NCBI RefSeq assembly: GCF_049243985.1
Contig: NC_135375.1
Location: forward strand, 80,497,674 to 80,561,673
Source: Paroedura picta
Taxonomy: Eukaryota > Chordata > Lepidosauria > Squamata > Gekkonidae
Length of the DNA stretch: 64,000 nucleotides
Direction: 5' to 3'
Numbering within the stretch: the first letter of the stretch is position 1; every line of letters starts with the position of its first letter. Below, piece after piece: positions 10,779-21,624 of the stretch. The notes below the pieces were generated by a model. The model searched no databases. It was not told the DNA's origin and saw only the letters and a list, made by a program, of their open reading frames with translations. The translations under genes and the position numbers were made by a program.

Positions 10779-12340
10779 CACAGTGAAGCCCTAAACATAA
10801 AATGTGAGAGTCTAAACCAGACTGGTGGAAGAATGTTATGGACCCTTGAACACAGGATGTTCCTGTGGCCAAGATTGTTGGCTTTCTCTTCATCCCAATC
10901 ACAGCTCCCACCAGGAAATGGGAGTGATGGACAGTACTTTGAAAGTCGGATTCCAAGTGCTGAAGTAATAGCAACAGTAAGTGAAGGGTTAAAAATCATA
11001 AGCCAGAGAGTGCCAGAGTGACAGGCTGCTCTGAGCTCTCTGATTAGCCAGCGTTAGCTGAGAGGGAGTTGATATACTAGCTGTTTTCTGGAGAGAGTCT
11101 ATTCTGATGCTGGGTCAAATTCTGACAGATTTTTAGCTGACCATCCTGTCTGAGGAGAAACTTGACTTAGAAAACTGAGTTTTCACTGACAACTAATCTA
11201 TGCAATGTCTGGGCAACTGGGCAGATATTTGGCAATGGGAATTTGGGCAGTGAGGTGATAACTCCCAATTCAGGCCAAATTAGAATGAGAATTCTTCTAA
11301 GGAGAGGAGAATCCCTATCCAGTTAAAAAGAGGAAATCAGGTGCAATTATTTCCTCAGACCCATGTGTGAGAAAGTGCTTCAGACTCCTCAGTAGTTAGT
11401 GGGATGCTGGCACTTCTAGGCAGGGGGAAAGTGGTGGTACTAGCCAAGGTTGCTCACCTCTAGAAGCCAAGGGAGTTCAGTGGAACTCCTAAAAAACTTT
11501 TTAAAAATAAAAATAGACATGTTTGGACAAACACAGTAATGAAACCTCTGGGTCTAAAAGAAAACGTAAAATCTGAAAGAAAAGCCAATGTACTATTTTA
11601 AAGCCCATAAGAACTTCTAACCGAATAATATTTGATTCATATAGTAAAAGCCTGATTAATCATTCCAACTACTTTTTTCTCTTTTTAAAATAAAATATTT
11701 TATAAGTTTGTTATCTGCACTTCAGTGCCATTTCTGACAGATGAAGAGAAGAGGGCTCTACACCTTCCCAAATGTTCCAAGGCTGCATTAAACCCAAAAG
11801 ATCTAACAGCGACAATGTGGGAGAGTATGCTTCATTTTATAACAAAGGAGCCATGCTACAAGGGCTACACAATCTCAGAGTGGGAAAGTGTGTAGGGGTC
11901 CATCATTGTCCCAAAGTCCAGCAGTATCACAAGATCTTTGGGACATTGTCCCATTTCTTGATGGTTGAAGTGCATGGAGAAGGAAGTAGATTGCATAATA
12001 CTCTTGCACTCTGCTTCTTTTTCACTAGAAAATAGCTTGGCTGATTGTTTCCAATTTTCTGTCACCACTTTTTAGACTGTGTTAAACACTGATACTGATC
12101 CTGCACAGAAAAATGTTCAGATGTTCAAAAAAAACAAACAAAACCAAACTTATTGGAAACCTGTGAATTGGTTGTAATGGGAGTGCACATTACTCATTAT
12201 ACGCCCTCTAACCATTATACCACCCCACCTCTCAATGGTTTTAGGCAGACAATTGGTCCTATTACAGCACTATCTACTCATTTTGACAGCTGCTCTTCAG
12301 GATTTCAGACAGAGAAACAGCAACCTGAGACCTTTTAAGT
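10779..12340. other. Non-coding, nothing recognised
   Basis: No exon, RNA gene or classifiable repeat seen. Confidence 0.45.
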
Positions 12341-12344
12341 AGAC

Positions 12345-12420
12345 ATTGTGTGGATTGAACCTGGGATCTTCCACATGCAAACCATATGCTTTACCTATTA
12401 AGTCATAGCCCCTTCCCCTG
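12345..12420 (-). mobile_element. tRNA-derived SINE fragment (tRNA-Ala-like head)
   Basis: On the minus strand the order is a TATGACTTAAT box A-like segment, TTTGCATGTGGAAGATCCCA anticodon arm region, and box B GGTTCAATCC. The CTTTGCATG loop resembles tRNA-Ala(UGC). No tRNA 3' half or intact cloverleaf is present, so it is a SINE remnant and not a tRNA gene. Confidence 0.6.
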
Positions 12421-12424
12421 GCTA

Positions 12425-13310
12425 CAAGTGACAACTGAGGAACAGAAATCTGACAAAAATAAACACTGCACAGGTACTTTTTTTCCACAATAATTTGGCA
12501 GTCTTTTTAAACATTCCAAATCTGGACTGAAGCAGCAATATAGCACTCATAATTTGAAGATCAGCTGCTGAAGAGCCCAGGGGCAAGCCCAGTCCATTGA
12601 GGATTGTAACAGAAGAATGGTACATTACAGGATTTCAGCTACAAATTCTCTAAGAAATGCCTGACCTATGATTTCTTTATATTGTATTCAAAGTTCTAAT
12701 AGCTAGCTGTGTTTCAGTCCATGGCTTCTTCCAAATTCAGTCAAGTTGTAATAATGCTGGATTTGTGACTCAAGGTTCATTTCTATAGCAACAAAACGGA
12801 CTGTCACAAATATGGGACTATAGCTGTCAGGCAATAAATTATTATTCAAGCAAAAGAATATGTCAGATAATAAATAGTAAAGGGAATGTAGAATGTGATT
12901 GGCCAATTATAGTTGGAGTGTCTTATTTTTTTTGAGAGAGACAATAGAGAAACCAGTTTCAAGTCGCCACTCAAGGGACCTGCAAAAAATAGCCAGTTGC
13001 TTAGAAGTAGAGGCTTTCTTCCAGAAGTCAGACACATTTGTCTTTGAAATGTAAAGTCATTACAAGGCATCAAGTCAAAGGTGAGAGTGGTTGTCACAGA
13101 CAATGTCATAGTATTTTTCTTGTGTAATGCATGTATTTACAATCATGTAGCTAACGGACAAAAGCTTACCTCGGGGAGGGGGGACAACTGATAGGTACCT
13201 TTGCTTGAGCAAAGAAGCTAGCTTCCTGACTGCACAGACTTAAAAGGCCCTCCTTGTGATCTGAGAAGCATGGTGAAATCTGACTCATTGTACATATGGG
13301 TACAGGTGAA
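12425..13310. other. Non-coding, nothing recognised
   Basis: No exon or classified repeat seen. Confidence 0.45.
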
Positions 13311-13314
13311 GGGC

Positions 13315-13532
13315 TTGCAAGATCTTCCTCAGGAGGTGGTAGGTTCTCCATCTTTGGAAATTTTCAAACAGAGGCTGGATAGCCATCTGATGGAGAGGCT
13401 GATTCCGTGAAAGTTCAAGGGGGTGGCAGGTTACAGTGGATGAATGATAGGGTTGTGAGTGTTTTGCATTGTGCGGGGGTTGGACTAGATGACCCAGGAG
13501 GTCCCTTCCAATTCTATTATTCTATGATCTCT
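13315..13532 (+). mobile_element. CR1 LINE, 3' end
   Basis: Reads CCTCAGGAGGTGGTAGGTTC, TTTCAAACAGAGGCTGGATAG (end of ORF2, LPQEVVGSPSLEIFKQRLD-like), then GGGTTGGACTAGATGACCCA and AATTCTATTATTCTATGAT. These are the hallmark ORF2 end and terminal repeat of amniote CR1. 5'-truncated. The ORF2 end is similar to copies at 16.0 kb (-) and 47.1 kb (+). Confidence 0.88.
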
Positions 13533-13749
13533 TCATCACATGCCCAAGTGCTGATCTTTATTTCAAGTGCAGGCAAACATTTGAACATGCCAGCACCAAG
13601 TCATCAAGGGAATGATGCAGTAAGTGTTTGGCCATATCCAAAAATGATGTAATGTATTTTTATACATATATGCTGGGTTTATAGCACGCTGGTACAACAC
13701 AGAGTTTAATTGAAGTTGTGGACAATCCCTGGATCAGATGCTTACATCA

Positions 13750-14075
13750 GCTGTTAACTCACTAGGTGGCCTTAAGGCAAGTCACTAGTCTCTCTCAGAT
13801 GTGCAGCCAGCGATCGTGTTTTCCCTGATGGGGCAAATAGCAACTCCGTGGAGGCTAAATAAATATTCCCAATGTTGCGGTCATGGCCTAAATTGCCCTC
13901 ACTTGGCAGGTACTACTTATCAAAGTACCTGGAAGATTCATTCAACTTGTACCCATCTGCAATATCATGTCATACCTTACAAGACCGATAAGGATTACAG
14001 AGAAAATGTAATTAATTGTTTGGAATATTTGAAATGTGCTTTATAAATGCAAAGTTATATTGTTGGTGGCTATGA
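13750..14075 (+). mobile_element. MIR/CORE-like SINE with an internal foreign block
   Basis: The left part has GTTAACTCACTAGGTGGCC and AAGGCAAGTCACT followed by CTCTCTCAGATGTGCAG. The right part has CCATCTGCAATATCATGTCA, GATTACAGAGAAAATGTAAT and GTGCTTTATAAATGCAAAGT. This is the order of blocks seen in MIR-like (CORE-SINE/L2-tailed) elements. The middle (about 13806-13920) fits no MIR segment and may be an inserted element. Confidence 0.55.
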
Positions 14076-14298
14076 GAATGCTGTAGTCATAGTTACTGTT
14101 GTCATTATTTTATCTATATATTTTTTAAATCGTTGCTCTATATATTGCCCTGTCAGGAACCTAAAAAAAAATCCTGCAAATTTATTTTAAAAATCAGTCC
14201 AAGCTTATAAAATGTTTCATATATCCTCAATTATTATAAAGACACAAATTTTAGTCTAATAGCTGGGATAGCTAATGGGATTACTGTTGAACAATGAT

Positions 14299-14830
14299 GA
14301 TGATGATGATGATGATGATGTCATCCGTTCAGTTGTGTCCAACCCTCAGCGATTCTATAGGAAAGTTCCCGCCATGCATCTCTGTCAATTACCACTTCTT
14401 TTAGTTGGTTCATGGTCATCCCTGTGTCGGCTTTGATCATGTCGAGCCAGCGGATGCCTTGGTGACCACGTTTCCTTTTGCCGCTGACCATGCTGAGCAT
14501 TAATGATTTTTCTAATGAGTTTGATCACATGATGTGTCAAAAGTAAGTAATCTTTAGCCATAATATCTTGCCTTCTAATGGCATAGTTGGTTTGCTCCTC
14601 TCTAAAACTGTCTTGTTGGTAACTTTGGTTGTCCATGGTATTCGCAGCATTCATCGCCAACACCATAATTCGAAAGCATCTATTTTCCTCCTGTCTTCTT
14701 TCTTTAGGGTCCAGCTTTTGTATCCATAGCTTGTTATGGGGAAGACAATGGTGTTGACTAGCCAGTATTTTGTATTAAGGCTGATATTTTTACTTTTCTA
14801 TATTAGGTTCATGCTTAACATTGCTTTCTG
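14299..14830 (-). mobile_element. RTE-class LINE relic, ORF2 C terminus, with (ATG)n tail
   Basis: The minus strand encodes KRKRGHQGIRWLDMIKADTG, MTMNQLKEVVIDR and WRELSYRIAEGWTQL, with further decayed ORF2 sequence up to about 14830. The + strand (ATG)n run at 14297-14326 is its 3' simple-repeat tail. This is a different RTE subfamily from BovB; closest in the window to the 27.96 kb copy. Confidence 0.75.
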
Positions 14831-14974
14831 GCCCAACAGGAACATACAAAACAAGAAAGCTATTTTTATAGCAGTTGCATTCAGATACAAAATATATACG
14901 ATACAAGCAATGCACTTATGTAGAAGATCACAATTAGACTTCATCCACCATTATCTATTAATATTTAATGTAGA

Positions 14975-15165
14975 ATTATAGAATTGTACAATCAGAAGGG
15001 ACTGAACATTTCCAAGTCCCTCAGGCTTTCATCACGCAGCTTGGTCCCCAGACCCCCGGATCATTCTCGTCACTCTCCTCTGAAGCCTCTCAATTTTGTC
15101 CACGTCCTTTTTGAAGTGAGGCCTCCAGAACTCCACACAGCACTCCAGATGGGATCTAAATAAAG
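14975..15165 (-). mobile_element. CR1-like LINE fragment
   Basis: Begins TAGAATTATAGAATTGTACA on the + strand (mirror of the CR1 terminal repeat). It continues with CTCAATTTTGTCCACGTCC and GTGAGGCCTCCAGAACTCCA, the familiar reverse-orientation CR1 3' region. A related longer piece is at 37.6 kb. Confidence 0.75.
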
Positions 15166-15345
15166 TTTAAAAGACAAACAACAAACAGTTATTAAGGCCA
15201 ACTTCAATGATTTCCTAAGAGGAACAATTCATCGGAAGATATATGAGTAGAGTATCTTTGTGCTGCATTTTGGCAGCTACTAGATATGCCTTGAAGAAGA
15301 GCAAGAGATGAAACCATCTTCTCTAAATATGTGGTTTTTCTGGAG

Positions 15346-15454
15346 CAGGGGTAGTCAAACTGTGGCCCTACAGATGTCCATGAACTTCAATTCCCGTGAG
15401 CCTCTGCCAGCATTTGGCATGGACATCTGGAGGACCACAATTTGACTACCCCTG
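15346..15454. mobile_element. hAT-type MITE, CAGGGGTAGTCAA family
   Basis: Inverted ends CAGGGGTAGTCAAACTGTGG and its mirror flank a short centre; the two arms pair for most of their length. Flanks TTCTGGAG and CTCTAGAG are only a poor match for an 8-bp target duplication. Same family as the 23017 and 38607 copies. Confidence 0.75.
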
Positions 15455-15960
15455 CTCTAGAGGAACATTTCTCAACTTTTTTACCATTAAGAAACCCCTG
15501 AAACATTCTTCAGACTTTGATAAATTGCAAAAGTGGTTAGATTATTCAGAATATAGTTGGAAAGTATAGCTGTGTACATGCCCACCCGGGGCCCCTCCCT
15601 TTCCCAGGCCCATCATTGGCCATTTTGGGTGGGGGCCTGGGTCAACATGACCATATATGGTTATATTACCCAATAGATAATACACTCCCATCCATTCAGG
15701 AAACCCTTCCAGGGCTGTCAAGAAACCCCAGAGTTTCATGAAGCTCTGGTTGAAAAGACCTGGTGTAATAGCTCTGCTAATAATTTTTTAATGGCAAATT
15801 ACAGAGGTATTATATGGATAAGGGGATGGTATAAGGGAAAGACAAAATGTGCTATACTGTTGGTTCCATTAGTATTTCCCTGTTTTTCAGATATGTCCTT
15901 ATTTTCTGGTCCTTGTCCCAGTTAAATCCAGGGATGCTTGAATATTTAGGGTTCAATTTA
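15455..15960. other. Non-coding, nothing recognised
   Basis: No exon seen; segment 15475-15760 mentioning AAGAAACCCC twice may be a decayed repeat, not classifiable. Confidence 0.4.
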
Positions 15961-15963
15961 GGA

Positions 15964-16262
15964 TAGAATCATAGAATCATAGAGTTGGAAGGGGCCATAC
16001 AGGCCATCTAGTCCAACCCCCTGCTCAACGCAGGATCAGCCCTAAGCATCCTAAAGCATCCAAGAAAAGTGTGTATCCAACCTTTGCTTGAAGACTGCCA
16101 GTGAGGGGGAGTTCACCACCTCCTTAGGCAGCCTATTCCACTGCTGAACTACTCTGACTGTCAAAATTTTTCCCCTGATATCTAGCCTATATCGTTGTAC
16201 TTGTAGTTTAAACCCGTTACTGTGTGTCCTCTCCTCTGCAGCCAAAGTCAATAGTCTGCAAG
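15964..16262 (-). mobile_element. CR1 LINE, 3' end
   Basis: The + strand begins ATAGAATCATAGAATCATAG, the mirror of the CR1 terminal repeat, then GGCCATCTAGTCCAACCCCC. The minus strand encodes the ORF2 C terminus: RTHSNGFKLQVQRYRLDIR, then ILTVRVVQQWNRLPKEVV, NSPSLAVFKQRLDTHF. The frame is open over its last 66 codons. 5'-truncated. Confidence 0.92.
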
Positions 16263-16378
16263 ATGCTTGAACATTTTTTGCATAATTAAATCGTATAGAA
16301 TAGTTTGATAGGCAGTGTTTCTACATGGCCTGGAGAAAGTTCTAGTTTCCCCTCTCCCCTGGACTCAAGCATGTAAAT

Positions 16379-16603
16379 CAGTGGTCCCCAACCTTTTTGA
16401 GGCTGGGGACTGGCAGGGCAACTGCCCACTCGCGCCCACTGCGCATGCGCGGCCCGGCCGCGGCCCTGATTCCCTCTCCCCCCTTCCCGCAGTAAGAAGC
16501 TTCCCGGGCTGCAAGCTTGCAGCCTGGGAAGTTTTTTACTGTGGGGGGGGAGAGGAAGCCGTGGCCCGGCGCTGGGCCGCGGCCCGCGGGTTGGGGACCA
16601 CTG
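16379..16603. mobile_element. hAT-type MITE with perfect 8-bp target duplication
   Basis: Terminal inverted repeats CAGTGGTCCCCAACC / GGTTGGGGACCACTG bound 225 bp of very CpG-rich sequence. The copy is flanked on both sides by ATGTAAAT (16371-16378 and 16604-16611). The 8-bp duplication and CA..TG ends are diagnostic of hAT. No coding capacity; the 110-residue open frames on both strands are composition artefacts. Confidence 0.92.
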
Positions 16604-16611
16604 ATGTAAAT

Positions 16612-17380
16612 AGTGAAAAATCAATAAGTAAGCTGGTGATTATAACCTAATGCATAAATGTGTGCACATTAAGGTTCAATGGAGTACACGTACTTTAACA
16701 ATTGATGATGGATTCTGGGACAATTATTTTCCCCCCATGAATAAGTAATGATGAGTAATAGATTTACAAAATAGCTGTGCATGTAAGCTTTGTCAGAGGG
16801 AATCTATAAAACAAAATTTTATATTTAATATAACAGAAAGACCCCATAGTAAAATTATTCCAAAAATATTTAAAACAATATTAAAAGCACGGGATCAAAA
16901 TTGATTACAAAATAGGTATATATTTGTCAATATGCCATATAAGGTGAATAAATTATACACTGCACACAAAACAACTATTTTTTAAATAGAATATAGATGA
17001 AGTAAAATACTGACCAGAATATGCACCAGGTGCGGGAAATATCCACAGCACATAAATTCATTCCCAGTAGGGAATGACACAGCATTTTTGCTACTTTCAG
17101 CAATTAGCTGAGCAAAGTCAGAAGTCCCAGATCAGAGTTTAACCTATGAGGTGCCAAAGTCCGTAACCTTAATATCCACTCTGTTTCTTTTTGTAATTTG
17201 ACCTATAGCTTGGTGTACAAAGCTTTTATTGATATAATTGGACTTTATAATAGTTAGATTTATATAACTCCCATTGGATAGTCCCAGCACCTACTGGGCT
17301 TCTGTGTCCATCTTTATACAGCTGTTGCTGTATAAACATAAAAGGCTAAGGCCTAAGTGGGCAGAGAGTGGGCGGGGCCA
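16612..17380. other. Non-coding, nothing recognised
   Basis: AT-rich to about 17000; no exon or classifiable repeat seen. Confidence 0.45.
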
Positions 17381-17386
17381 GCCCGG

Positions 17387-17481
17387 GTGAGGGCCCAATC
17401 AGAAGGTGTGAAGCGCCTTCTGATTGGGCCCTCACCAGGACTGACAAGAGTTCTTGAGGGTGAGGGCCCAATCGGAAGGCG
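17387..17481. repeat. Hairpin plus third direct copy of a 22-bp unit
   Basis: The unit GTGAGGGCCCAATCAGAAGG(TG) at 17387-17408 is followed after 5 bases by its inverted copy (17414-17435), with one mismatch. A third copy in the first orientation lies at 17460-17481. The arms would form a stable stem. Likely a short TIR-element end repeated; no transposase nearby. Confidence 0.9.
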
Positions 17482-17484
17482 TTA

Positions 17485-17606
17485 AATGCCATTGAGTCCA
17501 ACCTCCAAATTGCTGTTTTTCTCCAGGGGAACTGATCTCTGAAGTCTGGAGATGAACTGCAATTTCGGGGAAACCCCAGGCCCCAACTGGAGGCTGGCTT
17601 TCCTAG
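17485..17606 (+). mobile_element. Short interspersed repeat, GTTGCCA/CTCCAGG family (right half)
   Basis: Carries CATTGAGTCCAACCTCC, TTTTCTCCAGGGGAACTGAT, CTCTGAAGTCTGGAGATGAA and CCCCAACTGGAGGCTGGCTT, matching the right half of the family. The left half is missing and is replaced by the hairpin unit just upstream. Confidence 0.7.
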
Positions 17607-17619
17607 CCAATTGTCCTGC

Positions 17620-17880
17620 TTTACCCTATTATCCTTTAAATATTTTTTTCTGGTTTCATGTTGCTTGTTTTAGGATTTTGAGCACTTCCTGAGTTTATTT
17701 CTGGTTCTATTTTTTTCTTTTTATCTCATGTTGTTTTATTGCATTTCTCCCTGTGTTTTGCTGCAGGTTTTATCTTGCTATTTTGTTTTATTTTTTATTA
17801 ATATTTTTGTAAGCCAGTGGACATATATGTGCAGAGGTGTGGTATAAATGTTTTAAATGAAAAGAAATTAATTAACTCTT
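17620..17880 (+). mobile_element. Probable L2-like LINE 3' end
   Basis: T-rich sequence leading to TTTTTGTAAGCCAGTGG and GTGTGGTATAAATGTTTTA has the layout of an L2-like 3' end (GTAAGCxG..xGGTATAAAT). No ORF2 remnant visible, so the call rests on the tail alone. Confidence 0.4.
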
Positions 17881-18885
17881 GTTATAATAAATGGAATTTA
17901 CAAGTGTTTATTCATGACTAGTATTTTCAAAATACAGTACAATAATCAGTAGAAAAAATGCTTTCCAAATATGAAACGAACAAAATAAATTTTGGCATAT
18001 GCACAGTGCACCAAAAAAAGAGAAGAGAATTGTAGCTGCATCTTAGCCAAACATCTGTGTTCTCCAATAACCTTTAATGTGCAGTTTATCTTTGGATAGT
18101 ACTTATTCTCAGAAGTTAAATACTGTTGTCACTTTTTCTTTGTTTTCATCAGATATTTCATCCTTAGATTATTTCACGCCCACACTTGCATTTCTTCAGC
18201 CTTCCTTGTCTCCCTCAAATTATTCTGCATGAATGAAGCTATATGAAAGTAAACAAGGAAATAAATACAGGTATTTACATAGCCGCTTTTTGTTCAAGAC
18301 AAAAAGCTTCTTAACTTACAACTGAAAAATATTTTGGCAAATACCAAAGATCTCTGAGATTACCAGATGACTTGGAAACAACGTTAAGAATTCTGCCTTG
18401 GTATGTTGCAAAACCACACTATTAAGTTGGGGAGTGCTTTAAATAGGTGTTGTTCTACAGAACTGGAATAGGATTACATGAGTTATTGTTCTGCGACTTC
18501 TAATTTCCAAAAAAAACAAGACCAGAACAAATCCGATCTCTATGTATACACGGATGAAAATGGGATCGTTTTATTGACTTTAATCAAATAATTCACAGTA
18601 AATAAACAATACCAGTGTCTAAAGAAGTATCTACCTACGATGAAACAGGCTCTTGACTACAATAAGTGATACCACAATAGATGCCTTAGTCTTTAAGGTG
18701 CTGGTAGAAACTTAGTTGTTCTTCCACCAAAGGACTAATGTGGTTTATTACTCTAAATAGAGCTAATCTGACATAAGATACATAAAAATGGAATGAGGAG
18801 AAATCCCACCATTTCTCAAGTCAAGAGAATCAAGGAAGTATTATCATCATGGTCTATATATATATGGGCAAAAATGTGAGAACTC
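17881..18885. other. Non-coding, mostly unrecognised
   Basis: A fragment at about 18675-18725 (CTTAGTCTTTAAGGTGCTGG) matches the widespread amniote repeat that also appears at 48.6 and 53.5 kb. Otherwise nothing seen. Confidence 0.4.
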
Positions 18886-18889
18886 CTTG

Positions 18890-19110
18890 ATGGTGTTGGG
18901 AACTGCCATTGTCACAGCCAATTTATGGCAAGCCTTCATGGGCTTCTCAATGCAAGAGATGTTTAGAGGTGGCTCGCCATTGCCTGGTTCTGCATAGTGA
19001 CCCTGGAATTTGCATGGTGGTTTCCCATCTAAGTACTAACCAGAGACAACCCTTCTTAGCTTCTGAGATCTGATGAGATCAGGCTAGCCTGGGCTATCCA
19101 GGTTAGGGCA
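18890..19110 (-). mobile_element. 5S-rRNA-derived SINE
   Basis: Read on the minus strand from 19110: CTGGATAGCCCAGGCTAGCC, TGATCTCATCAGATCTCAGA, AGCTAAGAAGGGTTG, TGGTTAGTACTTAGATGGGA. These are the internal promoter region of 5S rRNA (intermediate element and box C region). A non-5S body then follows (GGCGAGCCACCTCTAAACAT..GGCTGTGACAATGGC). This is the 5S-headed SINE class reported from squamates. Not a functional 5S gene: the 5' end and termination are replaced. Confidence 0.85.
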
Positions 19111-19670
19111 AGAAATCCTCAAGTAATTCATTTTCTTGGTATAGGGAAATCCCATGTATCCTGATGTAATTACAGAAGCAAATGTGCAGAGTCACGTACC
19201 TGTTGAAAGATCTAGTCCATGTATAAAATATTGCATGGCTCTCTACAGAAGAGCTTCATCCTGTAATAATTCTCCAATGGAACATTCCACGCATCAGCTT
19301 GGATCCATATCCTGTGGAACATTTCACACATCAACTTGGTAATAATATCTTCTCAAGAATACATAAGCTGCTATTTTTTAATATCCTGTCTAACAGTAAG
19401 ACATAGCTGATTCATGAAACAACATGGCACACATTTCTTCAAATGTTGCAATCATGCCTATTGTTAAAGAGAAGATAATGAGCTAAACTAGTACAGATTC
19501 AACAAGTTAAAATTTCTTCAATGGTATTGTTAGAAACAGCTGTAGTAGAATACACATAATTCACATAATGCTGCCATCATAATGAAATAATGAAACAGAT
19601 GCATTCCCTGTACATGGTGTTCTATGTACAGTTTTCACGCTTTTCATTGCTTTTAATCTATCCATTGACT
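19111..19670. other. Non-coding, nothing recognised
   Basis: No exon or classified repeat. A local direct duplication TGGAACATTCCACGCATCA / TGGAACATTTCACACATCA lies at 19278 and 19315. Confidence 0.45.
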
Positions 19671-19674
19671 GATT

Positions 19675-19905
19675 GTTTTTTTAAACATTTATTAACTTCC
19701 CCTCTTCTATGTGGAGCTCAAGAAACCTTACAATATAAATAAAATACCTAGAGTACATAAAAATATTTAAAACCACCTTTTAGGACTGCTTTAACTGAAT
19801 GCTGCCCTAAATAAAACTATCTTCAGCTACATCCTAAACACAGAATGTGAGGGGCCAGGCACACTTCTTTGGGGAGGTTTGACAAACTTGAGTCTGCTAG
19901 TGAAG
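19675..19905 (-). mobile_element. L2-like LINE, 3' end
   Basis: The + strand order (AACATTTATTAACTTCCCC, TCAAGAAACC, AATATAAATAAAATACC, then the mirror of the ORF2 C-terminal coding block near 19780-19870) is the same as in the other minus-strand L2 ends. Strongly decayed. Confidence 0.5.
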
Positions 19906-20560
19906 AGTCCCTCTCTCATGCAGACACCAAACAATCTTCTTTGATCTATGGGACATTCTGGACTGGAGAGCTTCTCCCTATGATCTCCATTCCCAGGCAG
20001 GGACATATGGGGAAAGCTCATCCTTCAGGTAACCTGTTCCTAAGCAACGGTTTTGGTGGCTGCATCCAATTTGTACCTGTTGAACTGTCACCCAGTTTCC
20101 CAGCTTGTTGCACACATACATTGATAACTGCAGTTGCATTGTACGTAATTCAGAGGTGCCTCTAACCAACATATTTTGTCAAAATAAATTCCTATGGGGT
20201 AAAGGGAGAGAGCAGTTACAGGAAAGAGACAGCCTGCTTTATAGTTCTGTAATAAGACTCATGATTTTAGAATCTTCAATAAAACTCAACCTGAAAGTGA
20301 GCCCAAACTGATGGGTGTGTGCTTCTGTGATACCATGTTGAATTTAAACAATAAATACATTTGTGTTACAATAGTTAATAAATGTGTAATTGTTCTAGAG
20401 TTAGGAAGCAATACTGTAAGGAATCTTTTCCCTATAGGAGAAGAGACATTGAGAAATGGGGGGGTGTTGTTTTATGGAAGACGTTGCTGCTCTGTTATCT
20501 AATTTATAGAATGGTCATCAACAAGTCACCTAGTATACTTTCCAGCAGAAATAAGTGGCC
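19906..20560. other. Non-coding, nothing recognised
   Basis: No exon or classified repeat seen. Confidence 0.4.
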
Positions 20561-20565
20561 ATTTG

Positions 20566-21056
20566 TTGTTGTTGTTAGGTGCAAAGTCGTGTCTGACCCA
20601 TCGCGACCCCATGGACAATGATCCTCCAGGCCTTCCTGTCCTCTACCATTCCCTGGAGTCCATTTAAGTTCACACCCACTGCTTCAGTGTCTCCATCCAG
20701 CCACCTCATTCTCTGTCGTCCCCTTCTTCTTTTGCCCTCAATCGCTGCCAGCATTAGGCTCTTCTCCAGGGAGTCCTTCCTTCTCATGAGGTGGCCAAAG
20801 TATTTGAGTTTCTGGCCTTCTAAGGAGCTGATCTCCTTTAGGACTGACCGGTTTGTTCACCTTGCAGTCCAAGGGACTCGCAAGAGTCTTCTCCAGCACC
20901 AGAGTTCAAAAGCCTCAATTCTTTGACGCTCAGCCTTCCTTATGGTCCAACTTTCGCAGCCATACGTTGCAACTGGGAATACCATAGCCTTGACTAAATG
21001 CACTTTTGTTGGCAGGGTGATGTCTCTGCTTTTTAGGATGCTGTCTAGATTGTGGC
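20566..21056 (-). mobile_element. RTE/BovB LINE, 3' end of ORF2 plus tail
   Basis: Starts on the + strand with the mirrored tail TTGTTGTTGTTAGGTGCAAA. The minus strand encodes, from high to low coordinates, SRDITLPTKVHLVKAMVFPV, ATYGCESWTIRKAERQRIEA, WCWRRLLRVPWTAR, then LMRRKDSLEKSLML, RGRQRMRWLDGDTEAVG and DRKAWRIIVHGVAM. Compared with the 3.0-kb copy it lacks two short stretches around 20808-20840, so the frame is broken there. Very similar otherwise, implying recent activity. Confidence 0.93.
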
Positions 21057-21317
21057 CATTAGTGGGAGCCAAAAGCGGGAAGCACATGTAAAGGAAAGAC
21101 CCAAGCACTGTTCATACCCTTCCTTCAGAAAACCAATTATTACCCCCCAAGTAATCAGTTTGGTTGTAAGGGAATGGTGTGATTTTTTTATAGTTGTTTT
21201 CACCAACACAATTTCATTCATTCACACACACAAATGCAATACCTTTATTGGCATAAATATTTCATTCACCTGTGGTACTTTTCATATGGGAAGGGTGGAG
21301 GGAGAAGCCCCCATATC

Positions 21318-21341
21318 TCAGAGAGAGAGAGAGAGAGAGAT
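21318..21341. repeat. (GA)n microsatellite
   Basis: About ten AG dinucleotides in a row. Confidence 0.9.
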
Positions 21342-21624
21342 GTTGACAAAGAAGAGTTATGTCCTCACAGTGTCTGTCTGCAGCTTAATGCTTGGCATCA
21401 TACAGATGTTTGGGCTCCAGCAACAGAATTGCTGAAATCTGGTGCCGATCCCCAGCCAAAACCACAGCATTCTGACTTCTCCCTTTTATAGATCTTGGTT
21501 TTATACTAAGCACCAGGCCGTTGTTACAGTGATCTACTTCTCAGAATGTTAATAACTATTGGAATTTGCCTCTGTACATAGCTAGGGGTGTCAATATCAA
21601 TACAGATCAAAGATCTGTGGGTGA

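Noticed and set aside
12345-12420. A possible tRNA-Ala gene
   Set aside because: Box A and B are present but no closed acceptor stem or complete cloverleaf; fits a SINE head.
16286-16650. Two 111-112 codon open frames on opposite strands
   Set aside because: They lie across the CpG-rich hAT MITE and reflect its composition.
18890-19110. A possible 5S rRNA gene
   Set aside because: Only the internal 5S-like promoter part is present, diverged and fused to a SINE body.
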